NCBI GenBank assembly: GCA_025175895.1
Contig: JAKLTH010000227.1
Location: 661,501 to 725,500 of the forward strand
Direction of reading: 5' to 3'
Length of the DNA stretch: 64,000 bases
DNA from: Wurfbainia villosa
Lineage: Eukaryota > Streptophyta > Magnoliopsida > Zingiberales > Zingiberaceae
A model generated the notes under the pieces. The model had not been told where the DNA came from. It searched no databases and saw only the letters and a list, made by a program, of their open reading frames with translations. A program made the translations under genes and the position numbers. Shown here one piece after another: positions 22,000-32,865 of the stretch (the stretch's first letter is position 1; each line of letters starts with the position of its first letter).

Positions 22000-24900
22000 A
22001 TATACATATCTAAAGTAATTATGTGGAGAGATGTTTAAGGGAGCAATGAAATAGTAGGTATTCAATTTAGATCAGATCATACCAGGAGACAGATATCTTT
22101 TCCGAACCAACATATCCTATTCATATGACATGGACTAGTTTAGTCCAATTGCTAATGAATTATATTGGATCTGCATCATCGTACCATTCTCAATCTGTCC
22201 GCCTCCAATGATACGTTAGGATTCGATATATATTTTAATAAATAAAAAAGTTAAAAGATGATGCGGTAAAAAATTTAGCGAAGATGGTTAAGAGTTCTGG
22301 TTCAGATAGATCAATTTCATTACAGTAGTTTCATGTGGTAAGTGAGATCCATAATACTGGAGAATGTTTAAACTGGATCCTCTAGCTTGTTCCTGATTCT
22401 GATTCACCATAAAAATCCTTTCTCTGTGTCTACTCTTTTATGGAGTACAATAATTAAGATTCATCCTGAGAAACAGTTTGTATTATTTGATTTCTCTTCC
22501 AGATTTAATCCCTCGTGCAAATTCTATATAATTTCCTTTCTTACAGTTAATATCTTATGAAGTCCTTTCCTGATCTATGAGAACGTAGAACATCTTACAG
22601 CTGAAAACATAGAACACTATTATAAACTTTGAAGGACCCTTGATTACGGGTTACTCAATGATTTTTCTTTTTTAAACAAAAAAAAAAACTATTTTATTAT
22701 TTTTTGATCTCGCACCGGATTGATATAAAGAAATGGTCCTCTGCTAGCTCCTAATGATCGCAAAGAATGCTTCAAAACTCGACGAGTCCATATTGAATTA
22801 GTTTGCAAATTAGTTGACAGAACAGACAGTATATTTCACAATTGCTAAGAGCCTTTGTTTGGCAGGCACATTAATGCTAATAAAAGTTAATGAGTTAAAG
22901 GGGTTAAAAAGGGTTCTGAAGTCAAAGACAGAAGCCGAGAAATACGAGGAAAATTTGATTGCCTAATGAATAGTACCATATCAATTTTTGTTGGAAGGCA
23001 GAGAGAGGGACCAAAGCATGCACCGATGCCCGTTTCATCTTTGTCTTTTATATATACAGAACGTGAAGAAGGACTTGGGTTTGGGCATGGAAAATAAATA
23101 TTATTATAATACAATACATATCTGTGGTTATTAGGAATTTTAAAAATTAATACGACATATTATCCGAGCCAATTAAGTACTAAGGAGATATTAAGTAAAA
23201 AATCAATAAGAATTACAATGTGAGGGTATATAGTTAATTAGAACCAAAACAAACAAACAAACAAAAAAAAAAGGATAGACAATGTTTTTTTAAAGAAAAT
23301 CTAACATCCTATGATTCAATGGTCAAAACTAGCTAGGACAATAAGAAAACTTCATATGACAAATCTTTGAAAGGAAAAAAAATATTTTTTTGTGGGCCTT
23401 TGGTATTCTATTCTTATACAAGACGTGCTTAATTATTGGCTCTCATTTCCCGACACAAACGTCCAAGAGATGAAGTGAAAGGTGATCAAAATAATAGGAA
23501 AATGAACTTGACTTTGGGGGATAGCTTTTGTCGAGATTGAAGCATCAAAATAATTGCAGGACAAGACCTATTTTGATCCGTCTCTAACGTTTAAAAATCG
23601 AAAAAGACAGAGAAAAACTAAAAAAAATTTGGAGGTCATTTTGTGTCACCTTTGACGGCAATTGGACAAAGGAAATAGTGAAAATAAAAAAAAAACAGTA
23701 AAAAATTAACTCAATCATTTTCTTTATAACTCTCTCTTCTTTTAAGTTTTTTTTTTAAATTTGGATAGTAATTGAATATTTTTTCTTTAAAGTTCTTAAG
23801 TGAGTACGTAAAAATAACTGACGCAAAGAAAACTTTTAATAGTTATATTGTTTAGCTTTTTAATTGAGTTTGACATAAATTGTTTATTTATGAGTTTGAC
23901 GTATCGTGGACAAGCTTTAGCTATCTCTTCCTGAAAAAAAAAAATAGCTACGAACTTAATGTATGTGGGAATAAATAGTATAATCTGATATGACTTTTGT
24001 TATTATAAACTGTATAGTTTTGAACAGAGATGGGACGAAATACATCATCTTGAAATTGGATGGACGTATTAATTTACATTTGATAGACACGAGAGATATA
24101 CAGTATACTAGAACATCAATGGTCGATTGAAGTAGTCATAAGATCGACGTTCGCGGCATATTGTCTGTGAAAAATATTAGCGATAGATTGTGACAGTATT
24201 CATAGTGTTCCAATATTTGTTGTTTAGTTCCTTTCTTTTAATTTATCAAGTGGAGAAAAATGACGGTCTTTTTTCCATGATCAAGTTTGCGAGAGTGGGG
24301 CAGAGAACGACCACTGAAAGAATTCTTTTTTCTTATTCAATCATCCAACCAAAAGACAAATTCATCCATCGATCAGTCACACGATATATAGAAAAACTTG
24401 CAATCACAGTCACAAATTAACTGATCAGAAGAAGAAGAATCTACCCGTTCAACTAATTAACAAGATATTTCTTTATCTTCTACACCGCCTATCAATTCAC
24501 ATACCCTCGCTCATGTATTCTTCGCAATCCTCTGGATCTTGTCGGGCAAAGCAAGGACACATCTCGAGGTTTTGGGTCCTTTCCCTCTGCTTAATGATTG
24601 CACAGAAATTTCTTCTTTTCCATCTATCAATCAACAATGCATTAATGCTTAAGAAAGAAAGATAAGAGAAGAGGGCTTAAGGTAACTCATTCACTGTCCT
24701 TTCCCGATTATCTGCGCTACGTTGCAGGTTTCAGTACTGTTGGACATGTGAAGATTATTGCCTTGTAGGTTTTGATTAATCTGCGTCTAGTGGAGGCCAA
24801 CACAGTGTCTGCATGGACAAGAAAGGGAAAGGGGAACGTTGCACTTAAATGTGGTAATCTAAGCGAAATATATATCTTTGAGCAAGCAAATCCGCGGACA

Positions 24901-25689
24901 GGGACACATGAACTGCCTGCCATTGAATTCGAGTCGGTGGATTCAACAGTTGCAGTCTTACCGACTAGTAGAGTTGAAAATTTTACTGTAAATTGGAATT
25001 CGACAAACGGGCGTGGCGAAATCAGGAGCATGCAGGAGGAGGCAGGAAAAGATGAGCGAGTACCATGAAACGTGCAGGCTGCGTCATGGTTGGAATCTGC
25101 TCCAGTGTTGGTTGTCGTCCCAACCACATGGCAAACATTCCAAGTGTGCATACGGAAAATCTTTATAACAAGGAATCATTTATTCGTGCCAACTAACCTG
25201 CTTCATGGAAACTTTCATCGTCGCCATTAAATAATTGAAATCTACAACACGGAGCAATTTAAACATGGGCAAACAGTCCAAGGATCTTTGATGCAGGGGA
25301 AGCAGCTCGATTGAACAACGATAAACAAAGCTATTGTTCAAGGAACTGAAGATGAACAATTGAGTGGTGAAAGTAAAAAATAAATAAATAAACAGGAGAC
25401 GAGCCAAGCAGGTAGATATGTCAACGCTTGCAGACATTCATATCTTTTAATCTGAAGGTTCTGCAGCCTGCATGCGGTGTCCCGTTACTTTTTCTGCAAC
25501 TTTTTGCAGTAATTTGTAGGGTGAAGATAAAATAAGCAGACAGTGAATTTGTTCATTCATTGCAAGGTCAAAATGCTAATTCATAGTCCAAAGATTATAA
25601 ATATGTATTAATTCGAGGAAATAAACTTGGCAGAATCATAGACTTGTGTAGCGTCCCATGTCTTTTTGAGAAGTCGCTGTAGATTAAAT
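19198..25689. other. Gene-free, AT-rich intergenic stretch
   Basis: The 3' flank of the kinase gene is followed by DNA with no supported gene. It holds a block rich in GATCGTA motifs (about 19985-21265, listed separately), AT-rich sequence and a (TATATG)n tract near 21969-22000. The open frame at 24772-25068 has no recognisable domain. The segment next to 25690 is the 3' flank of the OVATE gene on the other strand. Confidence 0.6.
19985..21265. repeat. Region bounded by GATCGTA/TACGATC-rich blocks, with a strong palindrome at about 21215
   Basis: At about 20005-20090 and 21080-21260 the motif GGATCGTA and its complement recur many times. The sequence around 21218-21247 reads almost identically on both strands over about 30 bases (GGATCGTAGG ... 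CCTACGATCC). The two rich blocks flank about 1 kb of unrelated sequence, as expected for ends of a degenerate DNA transposon. No target duplication was recognised. Confidence 0.4.
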
Positions 25690-26796
25690 TTACAGTTTGA
25701 TGTTAGTGAGATCGAACCAAATCTGCTGGAACACCTCGACGATGGTATCGTGGTACTCGTTGGAATTGAGGGAGAGGTAGCAAGCAAGCAGCTCCTCCAA
25801 GTCCTTGGACGAACGGATGTTGTTCTCCACGATCATCTCCGTCATCGAGTCCCGGAAGTCCGTCTGCGGATCCGACGACGACTTCACCACCGCGTAGCTC
25901 GCCGGAAACGCCATGCCCTTCTGTTGCTGCATCGTGGTCGCCGTCCGCCTGTTGCTTGCCTTCTTGCTCGCGAGTCGAGGCGAGTTGGCTCGTATTCGGA
26001 GGCGGCGGAGGCTGGCGGGAGACACTTTCGCTTGGCTCTGGCTCTTGCTCGGGCTCTGGTTCGTGATCTTGGTCTTGCTCTGCTCCTTAACGAAGCTTGA
26101 ATTTTGATCGGTCCTTGTGTTGCTTTCCATGCTTTTGTCCTCGTATTTGGCTTCATCGCGCGCGGGTTTCGTTAAAATCGGCTGGAGTTTGAGCTCCGAC
26201 ATGGACTCGAGCTCAAACTCATCCAGCTTGGAGTTCTTGCTCGAGTCCATGTCAGTCGCAGAGGAGGTGAACCAACAGCTTGCGGAATGCAACCATGATT
26301 CCACGTCGTCGGACTCGAAATCGAACTCGAGTTCCTCCCCGTTCACGTAGAGGTCACGTCGAACCGTCAGCGTCTCCGACGGCGACAGCATCGGAGTCGG
26401 CAATTCTTCCGACTTTAACGCTTTCGAGCGGCGACCGGCGGAAACAGAGGAGGCCACCAACATGGGCTTCACAGGAGGAGTTCGGAGGGGTTTCTTCCTG
26501 CCCCGCCTCTTGGAATTCCGATGAGGCTCGCAAGGGAATTGCGTGTCCAAGGCCTTGGAGTGGGTGGGGGAGAATGAGAACCTCTCCGCCTCTGTTCTGC
26601 AAGAGTAGTAGCAAGAGGCTCTTTTAGGAAGCAGTTTGCTCGCCAGCGGTGGCACGGGCTTCGGTGAGGCCGCCGCCGTCGCCCTCGACGGCTGTCTAAT
26701 TCCGTCGCTTTTCCTGGCTCTGTGGCTCATATCCTTGAGCTTGAAAAACCAAGTGTTCGGCATAATGTCCGAAAGCCGAAACCTATGGTTTCCCAT
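25690..26796 (-). CDS. OVATE family protein (transcriptional repressor)
   Basis: Single exon, 368 residues. The start is the Met of MGNHRFRLSDIMPNTWFFKL, which matches the conserved beginning of OFP1-like proteins; an ATG 21 bases further upstream is open but outside the family start. The middle is low-complexity and rich in Ser, Pro, Lys and Arg. The OVATE domain occupies about residues 301-363 and includes AVVKSSSDPQTDFRDSM, IRSSKDLEELLACYLSLNS and VEVFQQIWFDL. OVATE proteins are plant-specific nuclear or cytoplasmic repressors that bind TALE homeodomain and TRM proteins and affect organ shape and secondary wall formation. Which OFP subgroup this belongs to is not certain. Confidence 0.93.
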   Translation of the reverse strand: MGNHRFRLSDIMPNTWFFKLKDMSHRARKSDGIRQPSRATAAASPKPVPPLASKLLPKRASCYYSCRTEAERFSFSPTHSKALDTQFPCEPHRNSKRRGRKKPLRTPPVKPMLVASSVSAGRRSKALKSEELPTPMLSPSETLTVRRDLYVNGEELEFDFESDDVESWLHSASCWFTSSATDMDSSKNSKLDEFELESMSELKLQPILTKPARDEAKYEDKSMESNTRTDQNSSFVKEQSKTKITNQSPSKSQSQAKVSPASLRRLRIRANSPRLASKKASNRRTATTMQQQKGMAFPASYAVVKSSSDPQTDFRDSMTEMIVENNIRSSKDLEELLACYLSLNSNEYHDTIVEVFQQIWFDLTNIKL

Positions 26797-28905
26797 TAGA
26801 GAGCAGCCAAATTTCACCCAAACTAAGAACCTAAAGATGATTCAGAGCTCGGTGCCTAAATTTGCACTAGATCTAGCGAACTCGAAGAACTCTTAGAAAC
26901 ACATGAATTGGTTTTCGATTTGGAGCGGAGGCGGTGAGAGATAAATAGGAAAGAGAGGAGGATGGAAGCGAGGAGGAATCAAGAAAGGGACTCACGGTCC
27001 GTCTTTGCCCAATTGAACGCTGGGTCCATGCAGATAATATTCAAAGACAAGGTCGATGCTTGTGGTCCAAATATTGCAGATGAGACAAACAAATTTCACC
27101 ATTTTTTTTTAATTGAAGTATCAAAATACACATTCAAGAACTGTTGCGATCCTTTCTTCTTTGTCGTTCAAGCAATACACGGAGGGCATCGGGAACAATC
27201 AGCAAAATATTGTTGTTTTAAAACCGCTGTCGGGTAGTGCAGTGCACAATCGTTGCTCCGGCTGCCTCAATTTCAGGGAGATTCCCTGCACTCGTCCAGC
27301 TTTCAGCTTCGACCACAAGAAGCATGAGCTTATCCTTGAGATCATTATCATTTCATGGAACCGAAGCAATTCTTTATGATCTCACAAGTCACAATTGCAT
27401 TGTTGGCCATGAAATACCCGTGCCTACAAGTACTTAGACTGGAGCAATCCCCGGCCATCTTTAATTCGTTTTTAGTACCCATCGCACATGGTTTTTAGTT
27501 TAGCTGTCTGCTTCATGTTTCTTCGTTTCGGTGCAACCTCTTGACATTTTCCCCACGCAGTCTATTTCCCTTCTTCTTCTTTTTTTTACTCGAAATGTCA
27601 CAGAGATCACGCAATTCAAGAGCCAGAGCACAACGTGCATGAACTCCGGAGGTCTCGTTTCATTGCATGTCGGTCAAAAGCTGCAGAGTGCAGGCTCGTT
27701 CGGAAGCAGCAAGAAGCTCGATGGGGTTGCACGGTTGAGAAGGGAATGACGTGGACAGCGTAACATCGAAGGGAAGATGACAATGGCCCTCTGCTCTCAG
27801 GGAGCGTCGTTTCTTGAAGGTGTCTTGTCGTTGGATTGTGCGGAGATTTTGCGAAGCTTTGATTTCTTGTCAGGCTGCTGTTCGTGATTTGGTCGTCCAC
27901 CTAAAAGATGGCGCAGCTGCAGTTGTTTTGTCTCCGCACTTGGTCGAGATGATGCCATGTTTTCTTCATTCATTGAAATGCCAAAGGCTTCAGTAAAAAT
28001 CCGATCGTGTTAAACATCATCCAAATCCAAAGAAATAACTAATAATAATCATTCGAATAGCTTGTTTGCGTCTCTGATTCAGTTGCTAGCCAATCAAAAA
28101 GATACCATGATCCACTGCTATCTCATAACTGTACTGCTGCGGCTGGAACCAGAGAGAGGAATCCTTCATTCCTCCCTGTGGCAGCCCAACAGAGGCTTTG
28201 TGGCGACGAACGTAGATGAACAAATGCGAGGACTTAGTTCTGTACCTTGCAGTAAGTATCCCGGCTATAGGAGCGTCGAAGAGGATGGGAGTACACTTAA
28301 AATCATTAATAAAATAGTTTGTCTAGCACGCCCGGTTAGAAGAACTCGTTTAATCAGTCCCTGCGTTCCCTGACTAACTCATTAGATTTGGTAGATCTAA
28401 CAGGTCCACTGTTCCATCCAATACACCTAATCTACTTGCCCTATCCCATCCATTTCCCACCAACCCAATCACCTCACTCCACTGAATCTACTTGCCCATT
28501 GAATCAGTTCTACTTGCTGGATCTGTCTAGCTATGATCAGTCCACTTCACATGGCATGCGCAGTAATTGAATCTGTTCCACTATGATGAAGGAATACATA
28601 TTTTGGCAAAAATTGATAGTACACATTCATTCATAATCAAACATAGAGAACACGAGGGAAAAAAGTTTGTGTTAACTTCACATGTATAGGTCTAATTACC
28701 AATTAAAAACTGATACCATATATAATGATAGTTGTTAAGTAGCAATCTATGTTCTGTACAAATTGGAAACTGTTGCACCTGTGTGCTCCTGGCTGTTCAA
28801 AGTTTACAGTTAATAGAGGAGAGCAAGTTGAACATGCTCGGCCAGAAACTTTTAGCATACTTTCAAACTAATTCAGATTGCAAAACGAAGCATTACGTCC
28901 TTTTA
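26797..28905. other. Intergenic DNA between two minus-strand genes
   Basis: It contains the OVATE promoter (up to about 27050) and the 3' flank of the DUF641 gene. Several short open frames on both strands have no recognisable domain. Nothing else is supported. Confidence 0.6.
26941..26951 (-). promoter_or_regulatory. Possible TATA element of the OVATE gene
   Basis: On the minus strand the sequence reads CCTATTTATC about 145 bases upstream of the start codon. Spacing suits a leader of about 110 bases. No other core motif was identified. Confidence 0.35.
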
Positions 28906-30234
28906 CTACAAATCAAGTCTGGAATTGTTGATGGAAGACTTCGTCCTGTACGAATAGACCCTGCAGGGAACAATGGTGCTCGCAATCCTGAAGCCTGGAG
29001 TCACTGTGAACCCGACTACATGCTTCATCTCTCTGTTAAAAACAAGACCGCCCACCACGTCTTCCATGTACTCCTCTGTGAATTCCTGCCCATTCTTGGC
29101 ATAAAACACCTCGGCCTTCGGAACGAAGGAGTTGGCCATCACCTGAAGCGCCCAAGCCCATCTAGACATTGAAACAAATGCCTGGTAAAATGGAGTTCTC
29201 GGATGCCTGCCACTCAGTACAAATGACCTCTGATCGAGATTGCCAAAGAATGAATCCTCCATCTTGGATGGCACAGCTAATGCATATCTAGAACGGCAAA
29301 ATCTTCCAAACTGAGAATCTGGATCTGCTATTAGATAATTGAAAGGGTCTTGAGAATTCATCACGCCATCGAATTGATCCAATGAGAATCTTTCGTCTTC
29401 AAAAGGTGCAGGACTGAGCATTACTTGAGACAAATACGCTTCGAAAGCATACTTCTTGTGCGACCTTTCGGCAAAGGTGACGGAGTTATAGAGAGACCTC
29501 ACAGCAAGATCGAGATCCCACCCAGAAGCTTTCATCAAGCTAATGAGTGGCTTTGCGAACTCATGGATAGATTTTGCTGCGAGCTTGAAGACGTTCAAGA
29601 ACAGCGCCGGTGACATTTCCTGATTCCGATAAAAAAGCTTTTTAGGCAAGAGTTTATGCTTCACTGCCTTTTCCATCGCTGCATTTTCTGCATCAAGGTT
29701 TTCCTTCTCACACCTCAATCGGCGCATTTCCAAGTCCTTGATGCGCAATTTTGATTGAAGCCGTGCCAGTAGATCCTCGTGTTGTTGAATCTCCAACGAT
29801 AGAGAAGACTGCGACCTGTAAGTTTCCTCGAGATCAGATAGTGCCTGGAGCACAGAGGCCATGACCTCATCAGCAAGTTTTATTTTCTTCGGCGTGTAAG
29901 GGAGGTGTGCTTGCTGTAGTTGCACATAAGCATATTTAAGAGCAGTAATGGCGTCAAATAACTTGACGATAGTTTCTTCCGAGCACTTGGGGTGCGTAAT
30001 CTGAGGCTTATCAAATGGTTGAGGATAGACTTTACTATCTCGGTTATCATCGGAGCCATCGACAGCTTCACTACGATGGTTGTTAGGGTTTGGGAACTCC
30101 TTGGCGGACGCTGACACGGCCACTGACCTCCTCTTGCACAGCCTGGAGAATGGAAAGATAGACATGGCGGAATTTGTGCTTGTTCTCGGTGGTTCATGAT
30201 CCATGGTTTGGCAATCGGAACTCTTGCTCGGCAC
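28906..30234 (-). CDS. DUF641 protein of the GIL1 / IRK-interacting protein family
   Basis: One coding exon, 442 residues. The N-terminal half carries the DUF641 core: EETIVKLFDAITALKYAYVQ, the QAHLPYTPKKIKLAD motif, and a coiled coil (about 150-200). The C-terminal half contains FAKPLISLMKASGWDLDLAV, SQFGRFCRSRYALAVPSKME, SGRHPRTPFYQAF and a final VVGFTVTPGFRIASTIVPCRV. Arabidopsis GIL1 (gravitropism in the light) and IRKI (named as an IRK interactor) share this layout; length (about 450) is nearer GIL1. The biochemical role is unknown. The first ATG is used; a second Met ten codons later (MDHEPPR) is possible. A 5'UTR intron precedes the gene. An IRK-type receptor gene lies about 10 kb away. 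Confidence 0.88.
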   Translation of the reverse strand: MPSKSSDCQTMDHEPPRTSTNSAMSIFPFSRLCKRRSVAVSASAKEFPNPNNHRSEAVDGSDDNRDSKVYPQPFDKPQITHPKCSEETIVKLFDAITALKYAYVQLQQAHLPYTPKKIKLADEVMASVLQALSDLEETYRSQSSLSLEIQQHEDLLARLQSKLRIKDLEMRRLRCEKENLDAENAAMEKAVKHKLLPKKLFYRNQEMSPALFLNVFKLAAKSIHEFAKPLISLMKASGWDLDLAVRSLYNSVTFAERSHKKYAFEAYLSQVMLSPAPFEDERFSLDQFDGVMNSQDPFNYLIADPDSQFGRFCRSRYALAVPSKMEDSFFGNLDQRSFVLSGRHPRTPFYQAFVSMSRWAWALQVMANSFVPKAEVFYAKNGQEFTEEYMEDVVGGLVFNREMKHVVGFTVTPGFRIASTIVPCRVYSYRTKSSINNSRLDL

Positions 30235-30286
30235 TCAGAGGCATCAAAGATCAGAACTTTTCCCCTTCGAATATCAATCTGATGAT

Positions 30287-30700
30287 CTGCACTCCAAAAA
30301 CCTATTCAAAACCAATCCTTTAGGACTCTAAACTTCAATCTACAAAGCAAGGAGTACAAATCGAAACTGAAAGAAAGAAATTAAGGTTCTCTTACCAAAT
30401 AGAGTTTCTAGAAAAAACACGCACAGGACACACTTAAAGAACCCAAGAAAGGAGCAGCCATCAAAAGATTTGGCAAACATACAAAACAGTCAACTAAAAT
30501 AGAGAAAAGGGCTTTCGCTCGAGCGTTCAAGCCGAAAGAACAACCGACAAAAGGTGGTCGAGCGCCTCCGCCTCGCACACGAGCAGAGCAGGAACACAAG
30601 CACCGTGCTCGACGATTCGCCACGAGACGAAGAGAGAAAACAGGGCTTAGGGTTTTAGTCGTGAGAGTGGCAGAGACGTGGGGACAAAAAAAGCAGTAGA
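30287..30700 (-). promoter_or_regulatory. Leader of the DUF641 gene: 5'UTR intron, upstream ATGs and a telo-box
   Basis: On the minus strand a donor TTTG|GTAAG ends a leader exon at 30396 and an acceptor GTGCAG precedes 30286, giving a 109-bp intron (30395-30287) upstream of the start codon at 30234. The leader exon carries the telo-box AAACCCTAA (about 30646-30655). It also has two upstream ATGs near 30467-30483, one opening a 17-codon ORF (MAAPFLGS... to a stop before the donor). The transcription start was not identified. Confidence 0.6.
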
Positions 30701-32865
30701 TTACAAGAGACGGTGCGCTTGGTCGTGGCTTGTGGCAGCAGCCTGTGGCTTTTCCCGAGGAGACGGTCAGAGCGGCGCTGGTACCCAGGGCAGGCAGGCA
30801 GGGGAAGATGAATCGGGGACGATTCAAATCCAGTTCCAGAGTGGGAAAGCATTAAACGACTTTGACTCGATTCATGATCATGTCAAGTATTTTTGTGGTC
30901 CAATTAATCATCGCGTCGATCATTTATTTGATAATAGATAATTATAACAATAATAATAATGGACATCGTGCAGCGGAGGGGAGGGGATTCAAATCCCAAC
31001 AGAATCCAACACTGGCGCGCACTAAATTACGTGAAATTTGATTTTGTCACGTTGCTGTCCAATTAGGACAGTTCACGTGAACACATGGTAATATGGTATG
31101 GATGGTTACGAGACCTGATTGAGGCCCACATTGGCATTGCGATTTGAATTGAAACTCCTTGAAAGATTTAATTAAAAAAAACACATCATGTGGACTCGAT
31201 CATAGGTCGATTATGGTCCCTACGAGGAGGATGGATAGTGATTAAGATATGATAGTATTTATAGAAATAATATAGATTGATTTTGAAAAATATCTAAAAA
31301 ATTTCGATGATTTATCAAACAATACATGTAAAGTTTAGAATTGCTTAAACAACGCCATCTTTCGTATTTATCAATAAGATACTTAATTCTTTTATCTCTT
31401 TCAAATAGATCTGCTGTGATACTTAAATTCAATTATGTAATTATGTTCTCTCTGTTGGGATTTGAATTCCAATCCACTATGGTGTTGGGATTGGGAATTT
31501 CAACGTGGTGGATTTGGAATTCTGATCACGCTGAGATTTGATTTACGCTCGTTGATTTTCTTGCGTGATGTAGATTTATTTGGGAGGGATAAAAGAAATT
31601 AAATCGCTTATTTGATAAATATGAAATATGGGACTGTTTGAGAATTCTAAACTTCACGTCGTTTAGTAAGTAAATCGAAAGTTTTTTATTGGAATCAAAT
31701 GACTCTCGCGTGTCTTGATCACCATGTTAAAATCTATATAATCTTTCATAATTTACTTCTCTCACAATAACCGTAGGACAGACTGATGGAGACCGCTAGA
31801 TTGACGGTTCCAACCTTTTACAGATCATAGATCGATTATGTTCCTAAGAGAATGACGTGGTAGCTAAGACATAATGGTGGTTACAGATAAGATATGAGTC
31901 GATTCCGGAGAAGGTCTAAATTTTTTTTCTAGATTCAGATGACCTCCACGTATCTTGACCATCACATTAAAGTTCATAGGGTCCTTCGTAATTTATCTCC
32001 CTCATAATGTTCGTGGGACAAACCGATGAAAACTGTTAGATTAACGATTTCAATTCCTTTGCAAATCATTGATCGATTAATAAATTATACCTTGGATGCA
32101 TGCTTTTCATGAAAAATAGGATTTTGTACTGCTCGTGGTCGATTCAATTGTATTTCAGAATATTTAAACAATAATTAATGAATTTTCGATATGTTTTGCG
32201 GTTAAGCTAATCGTCTGATAAATGATGATGAATCAATCCCTTGACGATTCGGGCCACTGCATTGTTCTTGCTAGCATCTCTTCAAACTCGATCTGGAAGT
32301 GCATATTTGATACGAGCTGATCAGTTCAGAGTAGATCTCTTTGGAAGTGCAACAGCCAACAGATCATAAGAGGTCCAAGGATACTGACATACTGCATGTG
32401 TTGGATATATATACAAAGATATTCCAACAAGATTGGAACCAATTCAGAAAGTACGTACACTGTTTTCAAAACTTCAGAAAACGTATCTGGCCTGAACCTT
32501 GTTGTAGATTTATTGTTGTTGCCTGGTCCCAATACTTTTCATGTTTTGCTCTATCAATCTATATAATATGCGATTGGCTAAGTACATATGGTTCTTTTGT
32601 ATTCATGCTTTATTTAATTCCATATCATCTCAAATTTGAACTGCTCACAATCAAATTTTGGGATCTCAATTATACAAATATTAGGTTGCACAATATTATT
32701 CATTCAACATTTGGGATTACCCATCCTTAACATCTGTGGACGAATGACCAACACAGTGAAAACACATTAAGTATAAAACAGTAAACGCTTGATCGACCGT
32801 AATTTAGATAACTTAATTAAGCAGCATTATCTAAATAAACATGCATGGATGCCCTAAACACTGAA
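30701..32865. other. Intergenic DNA with SINE-like repeats
   Basis: After the DUF641 promoter region the stretch is AT-rich, with SINE-like sequence at about 31195-31320 (head), about 31690-31800 (tail) and about 31801-32075 (a complete copy). An open frame at 32341-32730 has no recognisable domain. Confidence 0.6.
31801..32075 (+). repeat. SINE-like dispersed repeat, best-preserved copy
   Basis: The head includes GACGTGGTAGCTAAGACATA (A-box-like) and GAGTCGATTCCGG (close to the B-box consensus GGTTCGANTCC). A T-rich stretch, ATTCAGATGACCTCCACG and a tail ending near GTTAGATTAACGATTTCAA follow. Copies at 13355 and 61995 share the same order of blocks. Internal pol III-type boxes point to a tRNA-derived SINE, which is inference. 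Confidence 0.6.

Noticed and set aside
24772..25068. 98-codon open frame between the kinase and OVATE genes
   Set aside because: No recognisable motif or homologous context; the opposite strand is also open there.
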